Positions 1-8,149 of a DNA stretch of 64,000 nucleotides are shown one piece after another. The stretch's first letter is position 1. Every line of letters starts with the position of its first letter. Source of the stretch: Acidimicrobiia bacterium (lineage in GTDB: Bacteria > Actinomycetota > Acidimicrobiia > Acidimicrobiales > Aldehydirespiratoraceae); NCBI GenBank assembly GCA_022820805.1, contig JAJEEV010000027.1:62001-126000 (forward strand), given 5' to 3'. Both the position numbers and the translations under genes were made by a program. The notes beneath the pieces were generated by a model. It was not told the DNA's origin and did no database searches. It saw only the letters and a list, made by a program, of their open reading frames with translations.

Positions 1-185
1 GCGCTCGGTGGCCATGGCCGCAGGCTAGTGCGCCGTCGGTTAGCCATCACGCCGTTGCACCAGCATAGTTGTCAGTGGATTTCAGGTGATGAAACTACAG
101 GCTGAGCGGTCGGCGCCGGCCCGCGCACCGGTGCCCGGCCGCCTGAACTCGCGATCGAGCCTCGGAGGCAGCAGACTGGGGAACG

Positions 186-1226
186 ATGACCGATGCGTCG
201 GAGATGCTCGAGGTCGCGTCCGCGGACCCGGACACCGTCCGGGACGTCTTCGCGCAGCGCGGCTGGGGCGACGGTCTCCCGCTGGTGGCCCCCACCGCCG
301 AGCGGGTCGACGACATGCTGGCCGGATCCGCCCGAGACCCCGATGAAGTGATCGCGGTGCTGCCCCCTCGGTCGGGCATGGCCACCCGAAGGATCATCGC
401 GGTCAACGCGGTTCTGGCCGGTTGCCGCCCCGAGCACCTGGGTGTTCTCGTCGCCGCGGTGCGGGCCCTGGCCCGCCCCGAGGTCAACCTGCGGGGCGTC
501 AACGCCACCACCCATCCGGTGGCGCCGATGCTGGTCGTGCACGGCGAGGTCGCCCGCACCGCGGGCTACAACGCCGGGCTCGGAGCCTTCGGCCCGGGCA
601 ACGTGGCCAACGCGGCCACCGGCCGGGCCCTCCGCCTGATCCTGCTGCACGTCGCGGGCGCGGTCCCCGGAGCCGGCGACGCCTCCACCCAGGGCGGACC
701 GGCCAAGTACGCCTACTGCGTGGCCGAGAACCTGGACGAGTCGCCCTGGGGCGGCTACGCCGCCAGCGTCGGGGTGGACGCGCCGTCGGCGGTGACCGTC
801 CACTGCGGGGAGGCCCCCCACAACGTGCACGACATGGAGGCGAGCGGGCCTGCGCCGATCCTCGACAAGGTCGCGTCGGCCATGACGTCGCTGGGCTCCA
901 ACAACGCGCCGGTCAGCAGCGGCGAGTTCTTCGTGATGCTGTGCCCCGAGCACGCCGCCGCCTGCGCGGCCGCGGGATGGACCCGCAGCCATGTGGCGTC
1001 CTACATCCACGAGCGGGCCCGCATCAGAGCCGGCGACCTCCGGGCCGCATTCGCGCTCAGGGCCTGGGCGCCCTGGCAGGAGGCCCTGCCCGACGACTCG
1101 GCGATGCCGGTCACCGAGCATCCCGCCAACATCAGAATCGTCGTGGTCGGGGGTCCCGGCAAGCACAGCTCGGTCATCCCCAGCTGGGGCATGACCTCCA
1201 GCGCCACGGTGCCGGTGGAGCACTAG
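186..1226 (+). CDS. Uncharacterised protein upstream of a UGSC selenoprotein
   Basis: I do not recognise a characterised function for this 346-residue protein. It has no signal peptide or clear membrane segment, so it is probably cytosolic. Five cysteines sit in short conserved-looking contexts at about residues 80 (AGCRPEH), 178, 207 (VHCGE), 253 (MLCPEH) and 260, and there are Gly-rich turns around 133-140 and 160-172. The ATG follows a GGGGA purine stretch. The stop lies 18 bases before the UGSC selenoprotein start, so the two are almost certainly co-transcribed. The pairing suggests a shared redox or thiol-handling step, but that is inferred from position only. Confidence 0.75.
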   Translation: MTDASEMLEVASADPDTVRDVFAQRGWGDGLPLVAPTAERVDDMLAGSARDPDEVIAVLPPRSGMATRRIIAVNAVLAGCRPEHLGVLVAAVRALARPEVNLRGVNATTHPVAPMLVVHGEVARTAGYNAGLGAFGPGNVANAATGRALRLILLHVAGAVPGAGDASTQGGPAKYAYCVAENLDESPWGGYAASVGVDAPSAVTVHCGEAPHNVHDMEASGPAPILDKVASAMTSLGSNNAPVSSGEFFVMLCPEHAAACAAAGWTRSHVASYIHERARIRAGDLRAAFALRAWAPWQEALPDDSAMPVTEHPANIRIVVVGGPGKHSSVIPSWGMTSSATVPVEH

Positions 1227-1244
1227 ACGCAGGAGGAACCGAAC

Positions 1245-1763
1245 ATGGAGGTCTACGCCCCCGACGGAGCAGTCGGAGCTGCGCCCACCGGCCTGGCCCC
1301 GGGCGCCGGAGTCCTGGCCGGCAAGCGGATCGGGGTACTCGACAACTCCAAGCCGAACGCGGGGCTGCTGCTGGGGCGCATGGCGGAGCGGCTCGCAGCC
1401 CGCACCGGAGCCGGCGTGGGGGTGGTGGAGCGCAAGAACGCAGCCCTGCCCGCTCCCGACGACGTGCTGGCCCGGCTGGCGGAGGCGCAGGTCGTGCTGA
1501 CCGGCTCAGCCGATTGAGGCAGTTGCACGTCGTGGAGTGTCCACGACTCCGTCAGCCTCGAAGCCGCCGGGATTCCCACCGTCCTGGTGGCCACCACCGC
1601 CTTCGAGGCCCTCGCATCTGAGGTGGCCGCCACCCTGGGAGTGCCCGATACCAGGATCGTGTCCGTCGACCACCCGCTGGGCGGCACCGACGAGGCCAGC
1701 GTCATCGATCGGGCCGACCGGGCCGTGGAGCGGACCCTGCTTCTGCTGACCGGGTCGGCATGA
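1245..1763 (+). CDS. UGSC-family selenoprotein (in-frame TGA read as selenocysteine)
   Basis: The frame starts at ATG 1245, ten bases after a strong AGGAGG ribosome site. It meets TGA at 1515-1517 and continues in the same frame to TGA 1761-1763, giving 172 residues with the internal TGA as residue 91. The sequence around it is TGSAD-U-GSCTSWSVHDS, which contains the U-G-S-C redox motif (Sec91, Cys94) that names the UGSC selenoprotein family. Both halves read as one protein: an alpha/beta N-terminal part (GKRIGVLDNSKPN near residue 26) and a C-terminal part (AAGIPTVLVATTAF) placed as in that family. A hairpin fitting the bacterial SECIS model starts 11 bases after the TGA. The substrate is unknown; the motif suggests a selenol/thiol oxidoreductase. 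Standard calling would wrongly end the protein at 1517. Confidence 0.9.
1529..1547 (+). promoter_or_regulatory. Bacterial SECIS hairpin of the UGSC gene
   Basis: GTCGTGGA (1529-1536) and TCCACGAC (1540-1547) form a perfect 8-bp stem closing the loop GTG (or a 7-bp stem with loop AGTGT). The loop begins 19 bases after the TGA and has G among its first two bases. This fits the published bacterial SECIS rules: 3-14 base loop, G near the loop start, 16-37 base spacing. It would recruit SelB with Sec-tRNA to recode the TGA. Confidence 0.8.
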
Positions 1764-1800
1764 CCGGCGAGCCGAGCGCCTGCTGCGGGGACTCCAGCCT

Positions 1801-2832
1801 GTGAGCGAACGGCTGGTCGTCGGGGTGCTCTACCCGGGGGACTTCAACGACGACTTCGAAGGGCACCTGGCGGAGTTGGCGGCGATCGACCCGAGGATCG
1901 AGATCGTCGCCGAGCCCTACGTCGAGCCGTCCGAACTCCGCTCCCAGCGGGGAGTTCCTCCCTACGACAACGCGCGCGGCCTCGCTCCCCCGCTCACGCC
2001 CGAGCAGCGGGAGGCGTTCGCCCGCATCGAGTGCTGCCTCACCCTCGACCTGCCCTTCGACGTGGTCGAGGCTGCGCCCAGGCTGCGATGGGTCCAGGCC
2101 TTGGGCGCCGGCGTCGCCCACCTCGCCTCGGCGGGGCTCGCGGAGGCGGGCATCCGGCTGACCAACGCCTCGGGAGCCAACGCCGCCTCGATCGCCGAGT
2201 TCGTGTTCGCCCGCATCCTGGGCGAGTTCAAGCAGGTTCGCCGGCTGGAAGCCAACCAGCGACAAAGGAAGTGGCTGCCGGTGTACGGCGAGGAGATCGC
2301 CGGCAGGACCATCGGCCTCATCGGCTTCGGCCCGATCAACCAGGCCGTGGCCCGCCGGGCCCGCGCCTTCGACCTGCGAGTCATTGTCCTGCGCCGCAGC
2401 GCGGCCGGATCAGAGCTGGCCGACGAGGTCGTAGGCCCCGGCGGGCTCCACGACATGCTGGGCCGGTGCGACATCGTCGTCGCGGCCGTCCCCGAGTCGC
2501 CGGAGACCCACGAACTCCTCGACGCCGCGGCGTTCGCGGCCATGCGGGACGGCTCCATGTTCGTGAACGTGGGCCGGGGGTCGCTGGTGCACGAGCCCGC
2601 TCTCGCCGGCGCCCTGGGCTCCGGGAGGCTGCGGGCCGCCGCCATAGACGTCGCTGCGGTGGAGCCCCTGCCAGCGGACTCCCCGCTATGGGACGCCCCC
2701 AACCTCTACATCTCCGCCCACTGCTCCACCGCTCCGAGCGGCTTCTTCGAAGTGGTGCACCGGGTCTTCGCCGACAACCTGGGCCGCTACCTGGCCGGCG
2801 AGCCGCTTCTCAACGAGGTCGCTCTCTCGTAG
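1801..2832 (+). CDS. D-isomer-specific 2-hydroxyacid dehydrogenase
   Basis: This 343-residue protein has the two-domain D-2-hydroxyacid dehydrogenase layout. The NAD-binding core is near residues 168-182 (IGLIGFGPINQAVARR, a Gly-x-Gly site whose third Gly is Asn). The Arg (VNVGRGSLV), Glu (VAAVEPLPADSPLW) and His (ISAHCST) catalytic positions follow in order. It would reduce a 2-keto acid or oxidise a D-2-hydroxyacid with NAD(P); the substrate cannot be told. It starts at GTG 1801, 37 bases after the UGSC stop, and may belong to the same operon. It converges with the next gene with one base between the stops. Confidence 0.88.
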   Translation: MSERLVVGVLYPGDFNDDFEGHLAELAAIDPRIEIVAEPYVEPSELRSQRGVPPYDNARGLAPPLTPEQREAFARIECCLTLDLPFDVVEAAPRLRWVQALGAGVAHLASAGLAEAGIRLTNASGANAASIAEFVFARILGEFKQVRRLEANQRQRKWLPVYGEEIAGRTIGLIGFGPINQAVARRARAFDLRVIVLRRSAAGSELADEVVGPGGLHDMLGRCDIVVAAVPESPETHELLDAAAFAAMRDGSMFVNVGRGSLVHEPALAGALGSGRLRAAAIDVAAVEPLPADSPLWDAPNLYISAHCSTAPSGFFEVVHRVFADNLGRYLAGEPLLNEVALS

Positions 2833-2833
2833 A

Positions 2834-3643
2834 TCAGAACCAGAGCCGCTGAGCGGTGCCGCCGAGGCAGGCGTCCTGCTGGGTGCCGCTGAGATCGCTG
2901 AAGGCGTCGATCCCGGCGCGGACCAGCGCCTCGTAGGGGCGGTCGTGGGTCTGGCAGTAGTCGGAGCCCCACATCAGCCGCTCAGCGCCGAATGCTCCGG
3001 CAAGCCGTCCGACGAACCCGCGGGCGGTGCCGTCGACCGCGACGGCCGCGTCGATCACGTTGGTCGTGACCTTGAGATGCAGGTTCTCGAACCGGGCCAA
3101 CGCCAGCAGCGGCTCCGGACGGGTGACATCGCAGAACCCGCAGTGATCCAGGGACACCACCGCGTCCCCGAAGCGCTCCAGCACCGAGGCAAGCTCGCCG
3201 AGCTGGCTCTCGTAGACGGTCACGATCACGTGGGCGCCGACCGCGGCCGCCTGCTCCCACAGCACCGACGTCGCCGGGTCGCTAAGCCACGACGGCGGCT
3301 GCTCGGAGAGCGCGAAGAACCGCACCCCGGCGACGCCCGGGCGATCGAGCCAGCCGCCCAATGTCCGGGCCGCATACTCCGCATACGGGTCCACACAGCA
3401 GGCAGCGGCGAGACGGGCAGGATGCGCAGCCGCGCTGGCGGCCGCGTACCGGTTGTCGAAGGAGTACGCACCGAGAGGCTGCACCAGAACGGCCCGGTGC
3501 ACCCCCGCCGCGTCCATCTCGGCCAGCATCCCCTCGGCCGAGCACGGCGACTGCAGGTACCAGCTCCCGCCCAGCGCGGCCGGCGACAGCGGATACGCCT
3601 CGTGATCGCTCGACACGATGTGGGTGTGGGCGTCGACGAGCAC
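2834..3643 (-). CDS. Amidohydrolase-family TIM-barrel protein
   Basis: This 269-residue protein starts (GTG) with the metal-binding signature LVDAHTHI near residues 2-9. It continues as the amidohydrolase-2 fold, with GVRFFAL mid-protein, a metal-site-like SLDHCGF, and the C-terminal aspartate motif LMWGSDYCQTHD. The family hydrolyses or decarboxylates small carboxylates; the substrate is not deducible. It converges on the 2-hydroxyacid dehydrogenase and is divergent from the ACT-domain gene, so it is probably transcribed alone. Confidence 0.82.
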   Translation of the reverse strand: MLVDAHTHIVSSDHEAYPLSPAALGGSWYLQSPCSAEGMLAEMDAAGVHRAVLVQPLGAYSFDNRYAAASAAAHPARLAAACCVDPYAEYAARTLGGWLDRPGVAGVRFFALSEQPPSWLSDPATSVLWEQAAAVGAHVIVTVYESQLGELASVLERFGDAVVSLDHCGFCDVTRPEPLLALARFENLHLKVTTNVIDAAVAVDGTARGFVGRLAGAFGAERLMWGSDYCQTHDRPYEALVRAGIDAFSDLSGTQQDACLGGTAQRLWF

Positions 3644-3740
3644 CGGTGAACGCTACTCGCCGCACCCGGCGCCGTTGACAGCGACCCTTCTCCCGCTTCA
3701 CAACCGGCCGGTTCTGCCCTACAGTCGGTTCCCCATCACC

Positions 3741-3761
3741 GGAGCCCGCCGATCGGGCTCC
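3741..3761 (+). promoter_or_regulatory. Hairpin in the leader of the ACT-domain gene
   Basis: GGAGCCCG (3741-3748) and CGGGCTCC (3754-3761) form a perfect 8-bp stem around CCGAT. It ends 7 bases before the AGGAGG ribosome site at 3769-3774. A TTGACA lies at 3675-3680 and TACAGT at 3719-3724, so the hairpin would be in the 5' untranslated leader. A control role on the downstream gene is inference. Confidence 0.4.
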
Positions 3762-3784
3762 ACAACCTAGGAGGACACGCACTC

Positions 3785-4180
3785 ATGTCGACATTGGCCA
3801 GCGACCTGGTGATCGAGTTGGAGAACAAACCGGGGGCGCTGGCCAGAGTGGCAACCGCCATCAGCGACGCAGGCGTGAACATCGCGGCAGCCACGTGCAT
3901 GGGCAACGGCCATACCGCCGAACTGCACATCCTCGTGCCGCACAGCGAGCCCGTCTACCGGGCGCTGGCCAACACGCACGGCCCGAGCGTCACCCGGGAG
4001 CGGGAGGTGGTCGTGGTCCAGGCCAAGGACCGTCCCGGCGAGCTGGCCGAGCTCGCCACCAAGGTCTCCGAGGCCGGTGTCAACCTCGACCTGGTCTACG
4101 TGGCCACCAACTCCAGGGTGGTGCTCGGATCCGAGAACATCGACACCCTCAAGGAAGTCCTCGACGGCTTCTCGCTCTAG
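3785..4180 (+). CDS. Small tandem ACT-domain protein
   Basis: The protein is 131 residues and essentially nothing but two ACT domains. The first begins at about residue 7 (LVIELENKPGALARVATAISDAGVNIAA) and the second at about residue 74 (VVVVQAKDRPGELAELATKVSEAGVNLDLVYV). Each has the ligand-binding loop after the first strand (NKPG, DRPG). ACT pairs usually bind amino acids and regulate a partner enzyme. No catalytic domain is attached, so this is probably a free-standing sensor. The start follows AGGAGG at 3769-3774, and a hairpin precedes the ribosome site. Confidence 0.8.
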   Translation: MSTLASDLVIELENKPGALARVATAISDAGVNIAAATCMGNGHTAELHILVPHSEPVYRALANTHGPSVTREREVVVVQAKDRPGELAELATKVSEAGVNLDLVYVATNSRVVLGSENIDTLKEVLDGFSL

Positions 4181-4195
4181 AGGCCAGACCTACGA

Positions 4196-5209
4196 TCAGG
4201 CCGCGGCCGAGGGTTGGGGCTCGGGCCTCACCATCGCCCGCCACAGCGACCGGTAGTCGGGCCACACCGCCCCCGCGGGGAGGTAGCCGTCCTCCTCCAG
4301 GGCGCGCTGCAGCTTCGGCAGGTTGCGGGCCGGCACCCCCGAGTCGACGTGGTGGGCCAGGTGGTAGCCCACGTTGTAGGGCACCAGCAGAAGCCGGGCC
4401 GCCCAGTTCTGGCGCACGTGATGGGTGGTGTTGCGGCGGTCGGGGGTGCGGGTCATCCCGCCGTGCTCGGCGATGACCCGGAGCCGGTTGGCTACCTGGT
4501 AGTAGCTGAAGTACGGCAGGGCCCACAGGACCAGGTACAGCCACGGATGCCCGGCCGCCCAGAACGCGGCCAGCACCACGGCCTGGCCGGCGAAGAACCG
4601 CAGGCTCAGCAGCAGGAACGGCGGCTTGACCAGACCGGTGAAGCGGGGCTTGACGATGCGGTAGCCCGACACCCCGAACAGGTCCCGCAGCAGCTTGCGG
4701 CGCATGGACGCCCTCGACACCGGGTAGAGGGAATAGAGCAGGAAGTCGGGCTCCTTGGGGCCGAACTCGTCGCGGTGGTGGTTGGCGTGGCCCCGCCGGT
4801 AGTGGTGGGTGCCGGTCCCGAAGGGCAGCCATCCCAGGATGCTCACACCCACGACATCGTTGATGAGCCGGTTCGAGAACAGCAGCCGGTGGGCGGCCTC
4901 GTGGTGCAGGATGAACATGCGCAGCATCACGACCCCCATGACCGGCACCGCGGCCGCGGTGGCCAGCCAATGGTCGACGGCGACGGCCGCCGCTACCACC
5001 GCCACCGCCGCGGCCAGCGTCGCCAGCACGGTGATCGCATTGATCACGTCGGGGATCCGGCGCAGCTCGGCCCGGAACTCGGGCCGGGGACGCCCGTCGG
5101 GACGAAGCCTCGCCGAGCCCGCGAAGGCGGGCAGGTCGTCGCGGGCCATACCCCCCGTCATCGTCGCCACGAGCTCGTCGTGGGACAGGGTGCTCGCGGC
5201 CTCGGCCAT
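4196..5209 (-). CDS. Membrane fatty acid desaturase
   Basis: The 337-residue protein starts at ATG 5209; the frame stays open further upstream but without plausible coding. It has three histidine boxes of the membrane di-iron desaturases: HHEAAH (102-107), HANHH (141-145) and HLAHH (283-287). Hydrophobic segments lie at about 57-78, 82-100, 195-232. It should introduce a double bond or hydroxylate an acyl chain or carotenoid at the membrane. The exact substrate is unknown; ferredoxin- or cytochrome-type electron donors are not adjacent. Confidence 0.85.
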   Translation of the reverse strand: MAEAASTLSHDELVATMTGGMARDDLPAFAGSARLRPDGRPRPEFRAELRRIPDVINAITVLATLAAAVAVVAAAVAVDHWLATAAAVPVMGVVMLRMFILHHEAAHRLLFSNRLINDVVGVSILGWLPFGTGTHHYRRGHANHHRDEFGPKEPDFLLYSLYPVSRASMRRKLLRDLFGVSGYRIVKPRFTGLVKPPFLLLSLRFFAGQAVVLAAFWAAGHPWLYLVLWALPYFSYYQVANRLRVIAEHGGMTRTPDRRNTTHHVRQNWAARLLLVPYNVGYHLAHHVDSGVPARNLPKLQRALEEDGYLPAGAVWPDYRSLWRAMVRPEPQPSAAA

Positions 5210-5285
5210 CGCCCCCACCCTACGGCATCCTCCCGCCCGCGGCGGCCGGTGTCGGACCGGTCGCCGGCAGCCTGCGCCAGTGGAG

Positions 5286-6782
5286 TCAGGACGACTCGTA
5301 GTGCTGTAGCTCGGCCCGCACCGCACCCGACGCGCTGGGAGGGATGCCGGTGACGCTGGCGGTCACACCGCCCGCTGAGACCCTCTCCATGATGCGCCGC
5401 AGCGCGACCGCCCCGGAGTAGTCGAGGCGCCCGACTCCCGATAGGTCGACCACCACCGAGGTGATGTTGTGCTCGGAGGCCAGTTCCTCACGGACTGAGC
5501 GCTCGACCTGGGGCACGGTGGCGAACCACATCACGCCCTTGGGCCTCACCGTGAGCGTGTCGTGGTTGCGCTCGCCCGGCGTGATGACCTGCATCTCGCG
5601 GTAGAGGTGCACTGCGATGGCCAGACCGATGCCCACCAGCACGCCTCGCTCCACGCGGGGCGCGAACCCGATCGTGGCGAATGTGGTCCCCGCGCCGACC
5701 AGCGCCTGGGGGAACGAGCCCCGCGGCAGGCGGGCCATCTCCTTCACGTCCACCAGCCGCAGGACGACGACGATCACGATGACGGCGAGCACCGCGGTGG
5801 GAAGGTCCTCCAGCAGCGTCACGAGCGGCAGCACGGCCAGGACGAAGGCGCCGGTGATCGCGCCCGACCAGGCGCTGGTGGCCCCGGCCTCACGGTTGAG
5901 CGAGCTGCGAGAGAACGAGCCGCCCACCGGGAAGGCGCCCGACACCGCGGCGGCGAGGTTGGCGACTCCCTGGCTGACCATCTCCCGGTTGGCGTTCCAG
6001 GGGAGGCGGTCGGCCGCCGCGAAGGTGCGGGCGATCGCGGCCGGTTCGGCGAACCCCACCAAGGCAATCACCGCAGCAGGCAGCAGCAGGCCGGGTGCCT
6101 CCGACCACGGGAAGTCCAGAGTCAGGGGGATGAACCCGCCGTTGAGGTCGCCGACCTTCGATCCTCCATAGCCGGCGGAGCCGGCCACGATCACCCCGAC
6201 GATCACCGCCACCAGCACCCCCGGGAACAGCCGGTGCATGCGACGGCCCCCGATCATCAGGGCTGCCGTGCCCGCCGCGAAGGCGATCGCCACCCAGTTC
6301 CATTCGCCGGGCCGCGCCAGTGCACGACCTGCGGCGGCCAGGACCTCGCCGTCGGGGTCGACGTCGAAGATCTTGGGCAACTGCGAGGCGATGATCACCA
6401 CCGCGGCGCCGGCGGTGAACCCGGTCACCACAGGCTCCGACAGCACATACGCCACCCGGCCCATGCGCAGCACCCCGAACAGCAGTCGCATCAGACCGAC
6501 GAGCAGGGCCAGCAGCGCGGCACTCTGGATGTAGTTGGCCTCGCCCGGCTCGGCCACTCCCGACAGCGCCCCGAGGGTGAGCAGGGCAGTAAGGGCCACC
6601 GGTCCTGTCTGCAGGTAGCGCGACGACACGAACAGCGCGGCCAGCAGCGACGGAAGCGCGGTCGCGTACAGGCCGTACTGGGCCGGCAGCCCCGCCAACT
6701 CCGCGTAGGCGAGCGACTGGGGGATGGCCACCAGCGCCACCGACACTCCGGCGATCAGGTCCCCCGTGCTCGGGCGCGTCAC
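5286..6782 (-). CDS. SulP-family anion transporter with C-terminal STAS domain
   Basis: Starting at GTG 6782 the product is 498 residues. The N-terminal signature DLIAGVSVALVAIPQSLAYAELAG is that of SulP transporters and is followed by ten or more hydrophobic segments. The last ~110 residues form a STAS domain (VVVDLSGVGRLDYSGAVALRRI). The family imports sulfate, bicarbonate or dicarboxylates; the ion cannot be assigned. A longer upstream frame to 7103 exists but overlaps the divergent gene and lacks transporter sequence, so the GTG start is preferred. Confidence 0.88.
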   Translation of the reverse strand: MTRPSTGDLIAGVSVALVAIPQSLAYAELAGLPAQYGLYATALPSLLAALFVSSRYLQTGPVALTALLTLGALSGVAEPGEANYIQSAALLALLVGLMRLLFGVLRMGRVAYVLSEPVVTGFTAGAAVVIIASQLPKIFDVDPDGEVLAAAGRALARPGEWNWVAIAFAAGTAALMIGGRRMHRLFPGVLVAVIVGVIVAGSAGYGGSKVGDLNGGFIPLTLDFPWSEAPGLLLPAAVIALVGFAEPAAIARTFAAADRLPWNANREMVSQGVANLAAAVSGAFPVGGSFSRSSLNREAGATSAWSGAITGAFVLAVLPLVTLLEDLPTAVLAVIVIVVVLRLVDVKEMARLPRGSFPQALVGAGTTFATIGFAPRVERGVLVGIGLAIAVHLYREMQVITPGERNHDTLTVRPKGVMWFATVPQVERSVREELASEHNITSVVVDLSGVGRLDYSGAVALRRIMERVSAGGVTASVTGIPPSASGAVRAELQHYESS

Positions 6783-6819
6783 GCAAGTCAGGCTACGCGG
6801 CTGGCTACCCTGCGCTGTG

Positions 6820-7221
6820 GTGACCATCCAGCCCGACTCCGCAGAGACACCGAACGTCTTCACCGACGAGTGGGTGGCATGGCTCGACGCCGCGCTGGCG
6901 CGATGCCCGGTGGACAGCGCGGTGGACCTCGTCCTCGAACACCGTGTGTCGAGCGAGGACGGTTCGGTCTTCTGCTGGCATGTGCGGGTGACCGGGGGCC
7001 GCGTCACGGCGGCGACAGGACCTGCGGCCGAGCAGCATGCCGACCGACTCGTGCGCTTCACCTCGGACCGCGAGACGGCCCGGGCGATCGCCGAGGAGGG
7101 CAAGTCCGCCCAGCGGGCCTTCGCGCAGGGCCGGCTTCATCTGGACGGCGACCCGCGGCTGCTGATCGCGGCACGACCGGCAATGGATGCGATCGGCGCG
7201 GCGCTGTCATCGCCCGCCTGA
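6820..7221 (+). CDS. SCP2-like lipid-binding domain protein
   Basis: This 133-residue protein resembles single-domain sterol-carrier-protein-2-like proteins of actinobacteria. It has a short beta-rich part (GSVFCWHVRVTGGRVTAATG), a charged helix, and the ending GRLHLDGDPRLLIAARPAMDAIG, where SCP2 domains carry G-x-(L/I)-x3-GD. GTG is possible at 6817 or 6820; the latter is chosen. A TACCCT hexamer lies a few bases upstream and no ribosome site is seen, so the mRNA may be leaderless. Only 37 bases separate it from the divergent SulP gene. Confidence 0.6.
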   Translation: MTIQPDSAETPNVFTDEWVAWLDAALARCPVDSAVDLVLEHRVSSEDGSVFCWHVRVTGGRVTAATGPAAEQHADRLVRFTSDRETARAIAEEGKSAQRAFAQGRLHLDGDPRLLIAARPAMDAIGAALSSPA

Positions 7222-7270
7222 TCCCTGCTCGAGCCCGCCCGATCCCTGCTTGAGCGCTACTTGAGGAGCC

Positions 7271-8134
7271 CTACTTGAGGAAGCGGCTGGTCGTGTTGTC
7301 AGCCAGCACCTTCCCGCCGGTCTGGCACGCCGGGCAGTAGGCCACCCGGTACCGTCGGTACTCGACGGCACGCACGGTGTCTCCGCAGGCCGGGCACTCC
7401 TCGCCCACCCGGTGGTGCACGTCGTTGGGCCGGTCCGCGGAGCGGCCCATGTCCTCGAGCAGCCGCTCCGCGGCCAGGCCCCGCTCGATGGCGGCACCGA
7501 TGGCCGAATGGAGGCGATCCGCCGCCTCGCCGTCGAGGCGCGACGTGTTGGCGAAGGGCGAGATCCCTGCGGCGTGGAGGACCTCGTTGGCCAGCAGCCG
7601 ACCGATCCCGGCCAGATGCGATTGATCGCGCAGGAAGCCGTGAACCCGCTCGCTGACCCCGGCCAGACGCTGGGCGAGCTCGTCGCGGCCGATGGCGTGG
7701 GCGTCGGGGCCGAGCCGCGCCAGCGGCTCGGCCTCAAGAGGGTCGCCCGCGACCAGCCACACTCCGGCTCGACGCTCGGTGCCGGCCTCGGTGAGCAGCA
7801 GGGCGTCGCGGTCGGCGAAGGTCCAGCGAGCCATTCCGCCCCTGGGCTTGCGGGTCTGCTGGGTGTCGACGCGCAGCCGTCCGGCCTGCATGAGGTGCAC
7901 GACGAACGTGAGGTCTGGGGCGGCGCCGTCGCCACCGGACCCTCCGAAGCGCAGCAGCAGGTACTTGCCCCGATGGCCTACCGCAGCCAGCGTCCTGCCC
8001 TCGGCCGCCGCGGGCCTGGGATCGAAGGTCTTGAGCGCGGCCGGGTGCAGCGGCTGGAACCGGGCCAGAGAAGCTCCGGAGAACGCGCTCGACAGCCGCT
8101 CGGCGTGGGCTGCCACCTCCGGCAGTTCGGGCAC
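7271..8134 (-). CDS. Formamidopyrimidine-DNA glycosylase / Nei family protein
   Basis: The 287-residue protein begins MPELPEV, the Fpg/Nei N-terminus in which Pro2 and Glu3 are the catalytic residues after removal of Met. A lysine lies in GHRGKYLLL, and the C-terminus carries a four-cysteine zinc finger (CPACG ... YCPACQ). It should excise oxidised bases from DNA and cleave the abasic site. Fpg and Nei specificity cannot be separated by eye. It is followed on the same strand, upstream, by malate dehydrogenase with a 15-base gap. Confidence 0.9.
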   Translation of the reverse strand: MPELPEVAAHAERLSSAFSGASLARFQPLHPAALKTFDPRPAAAEGRTLAAVGHRGKYLLLRFGGSGGDGAAPDLTFVVHLMQAGRLRVDTQQTRKPRGGMARWTFADRDALLLTEAGTERRAGVWLVAGDPLEAEPLARLGPDAHAIGRDELAQRLAGVSERVHGFLRDQSHLAGIGRLLANEVLHAAGISPFANTSRLDGEAADRLHSAIGAAIERGLAAERLLEDMGRSADRPNDVHHRVGEECPACGDTVRAVEYRRYRVAYCPACQTGGKVLADNTTSRFLK

Positions 8135-8149
8135 CGGGGCGCCCGCCTT

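Noticed and set aside
1-185. Possible gene or promoter at the left edge
   Set aside because: Short frames there have no recognisable protein sequence, and TTGCAC near 55 has no matching -10 element.
1515-1517. Internal TGA in the UGSC gene as a nonsense mutation or frameshift
   Set aside because: The same frame continues without any shift, the flanking residues match the family motif exactly, and a SECIS-type hairpin is in place.
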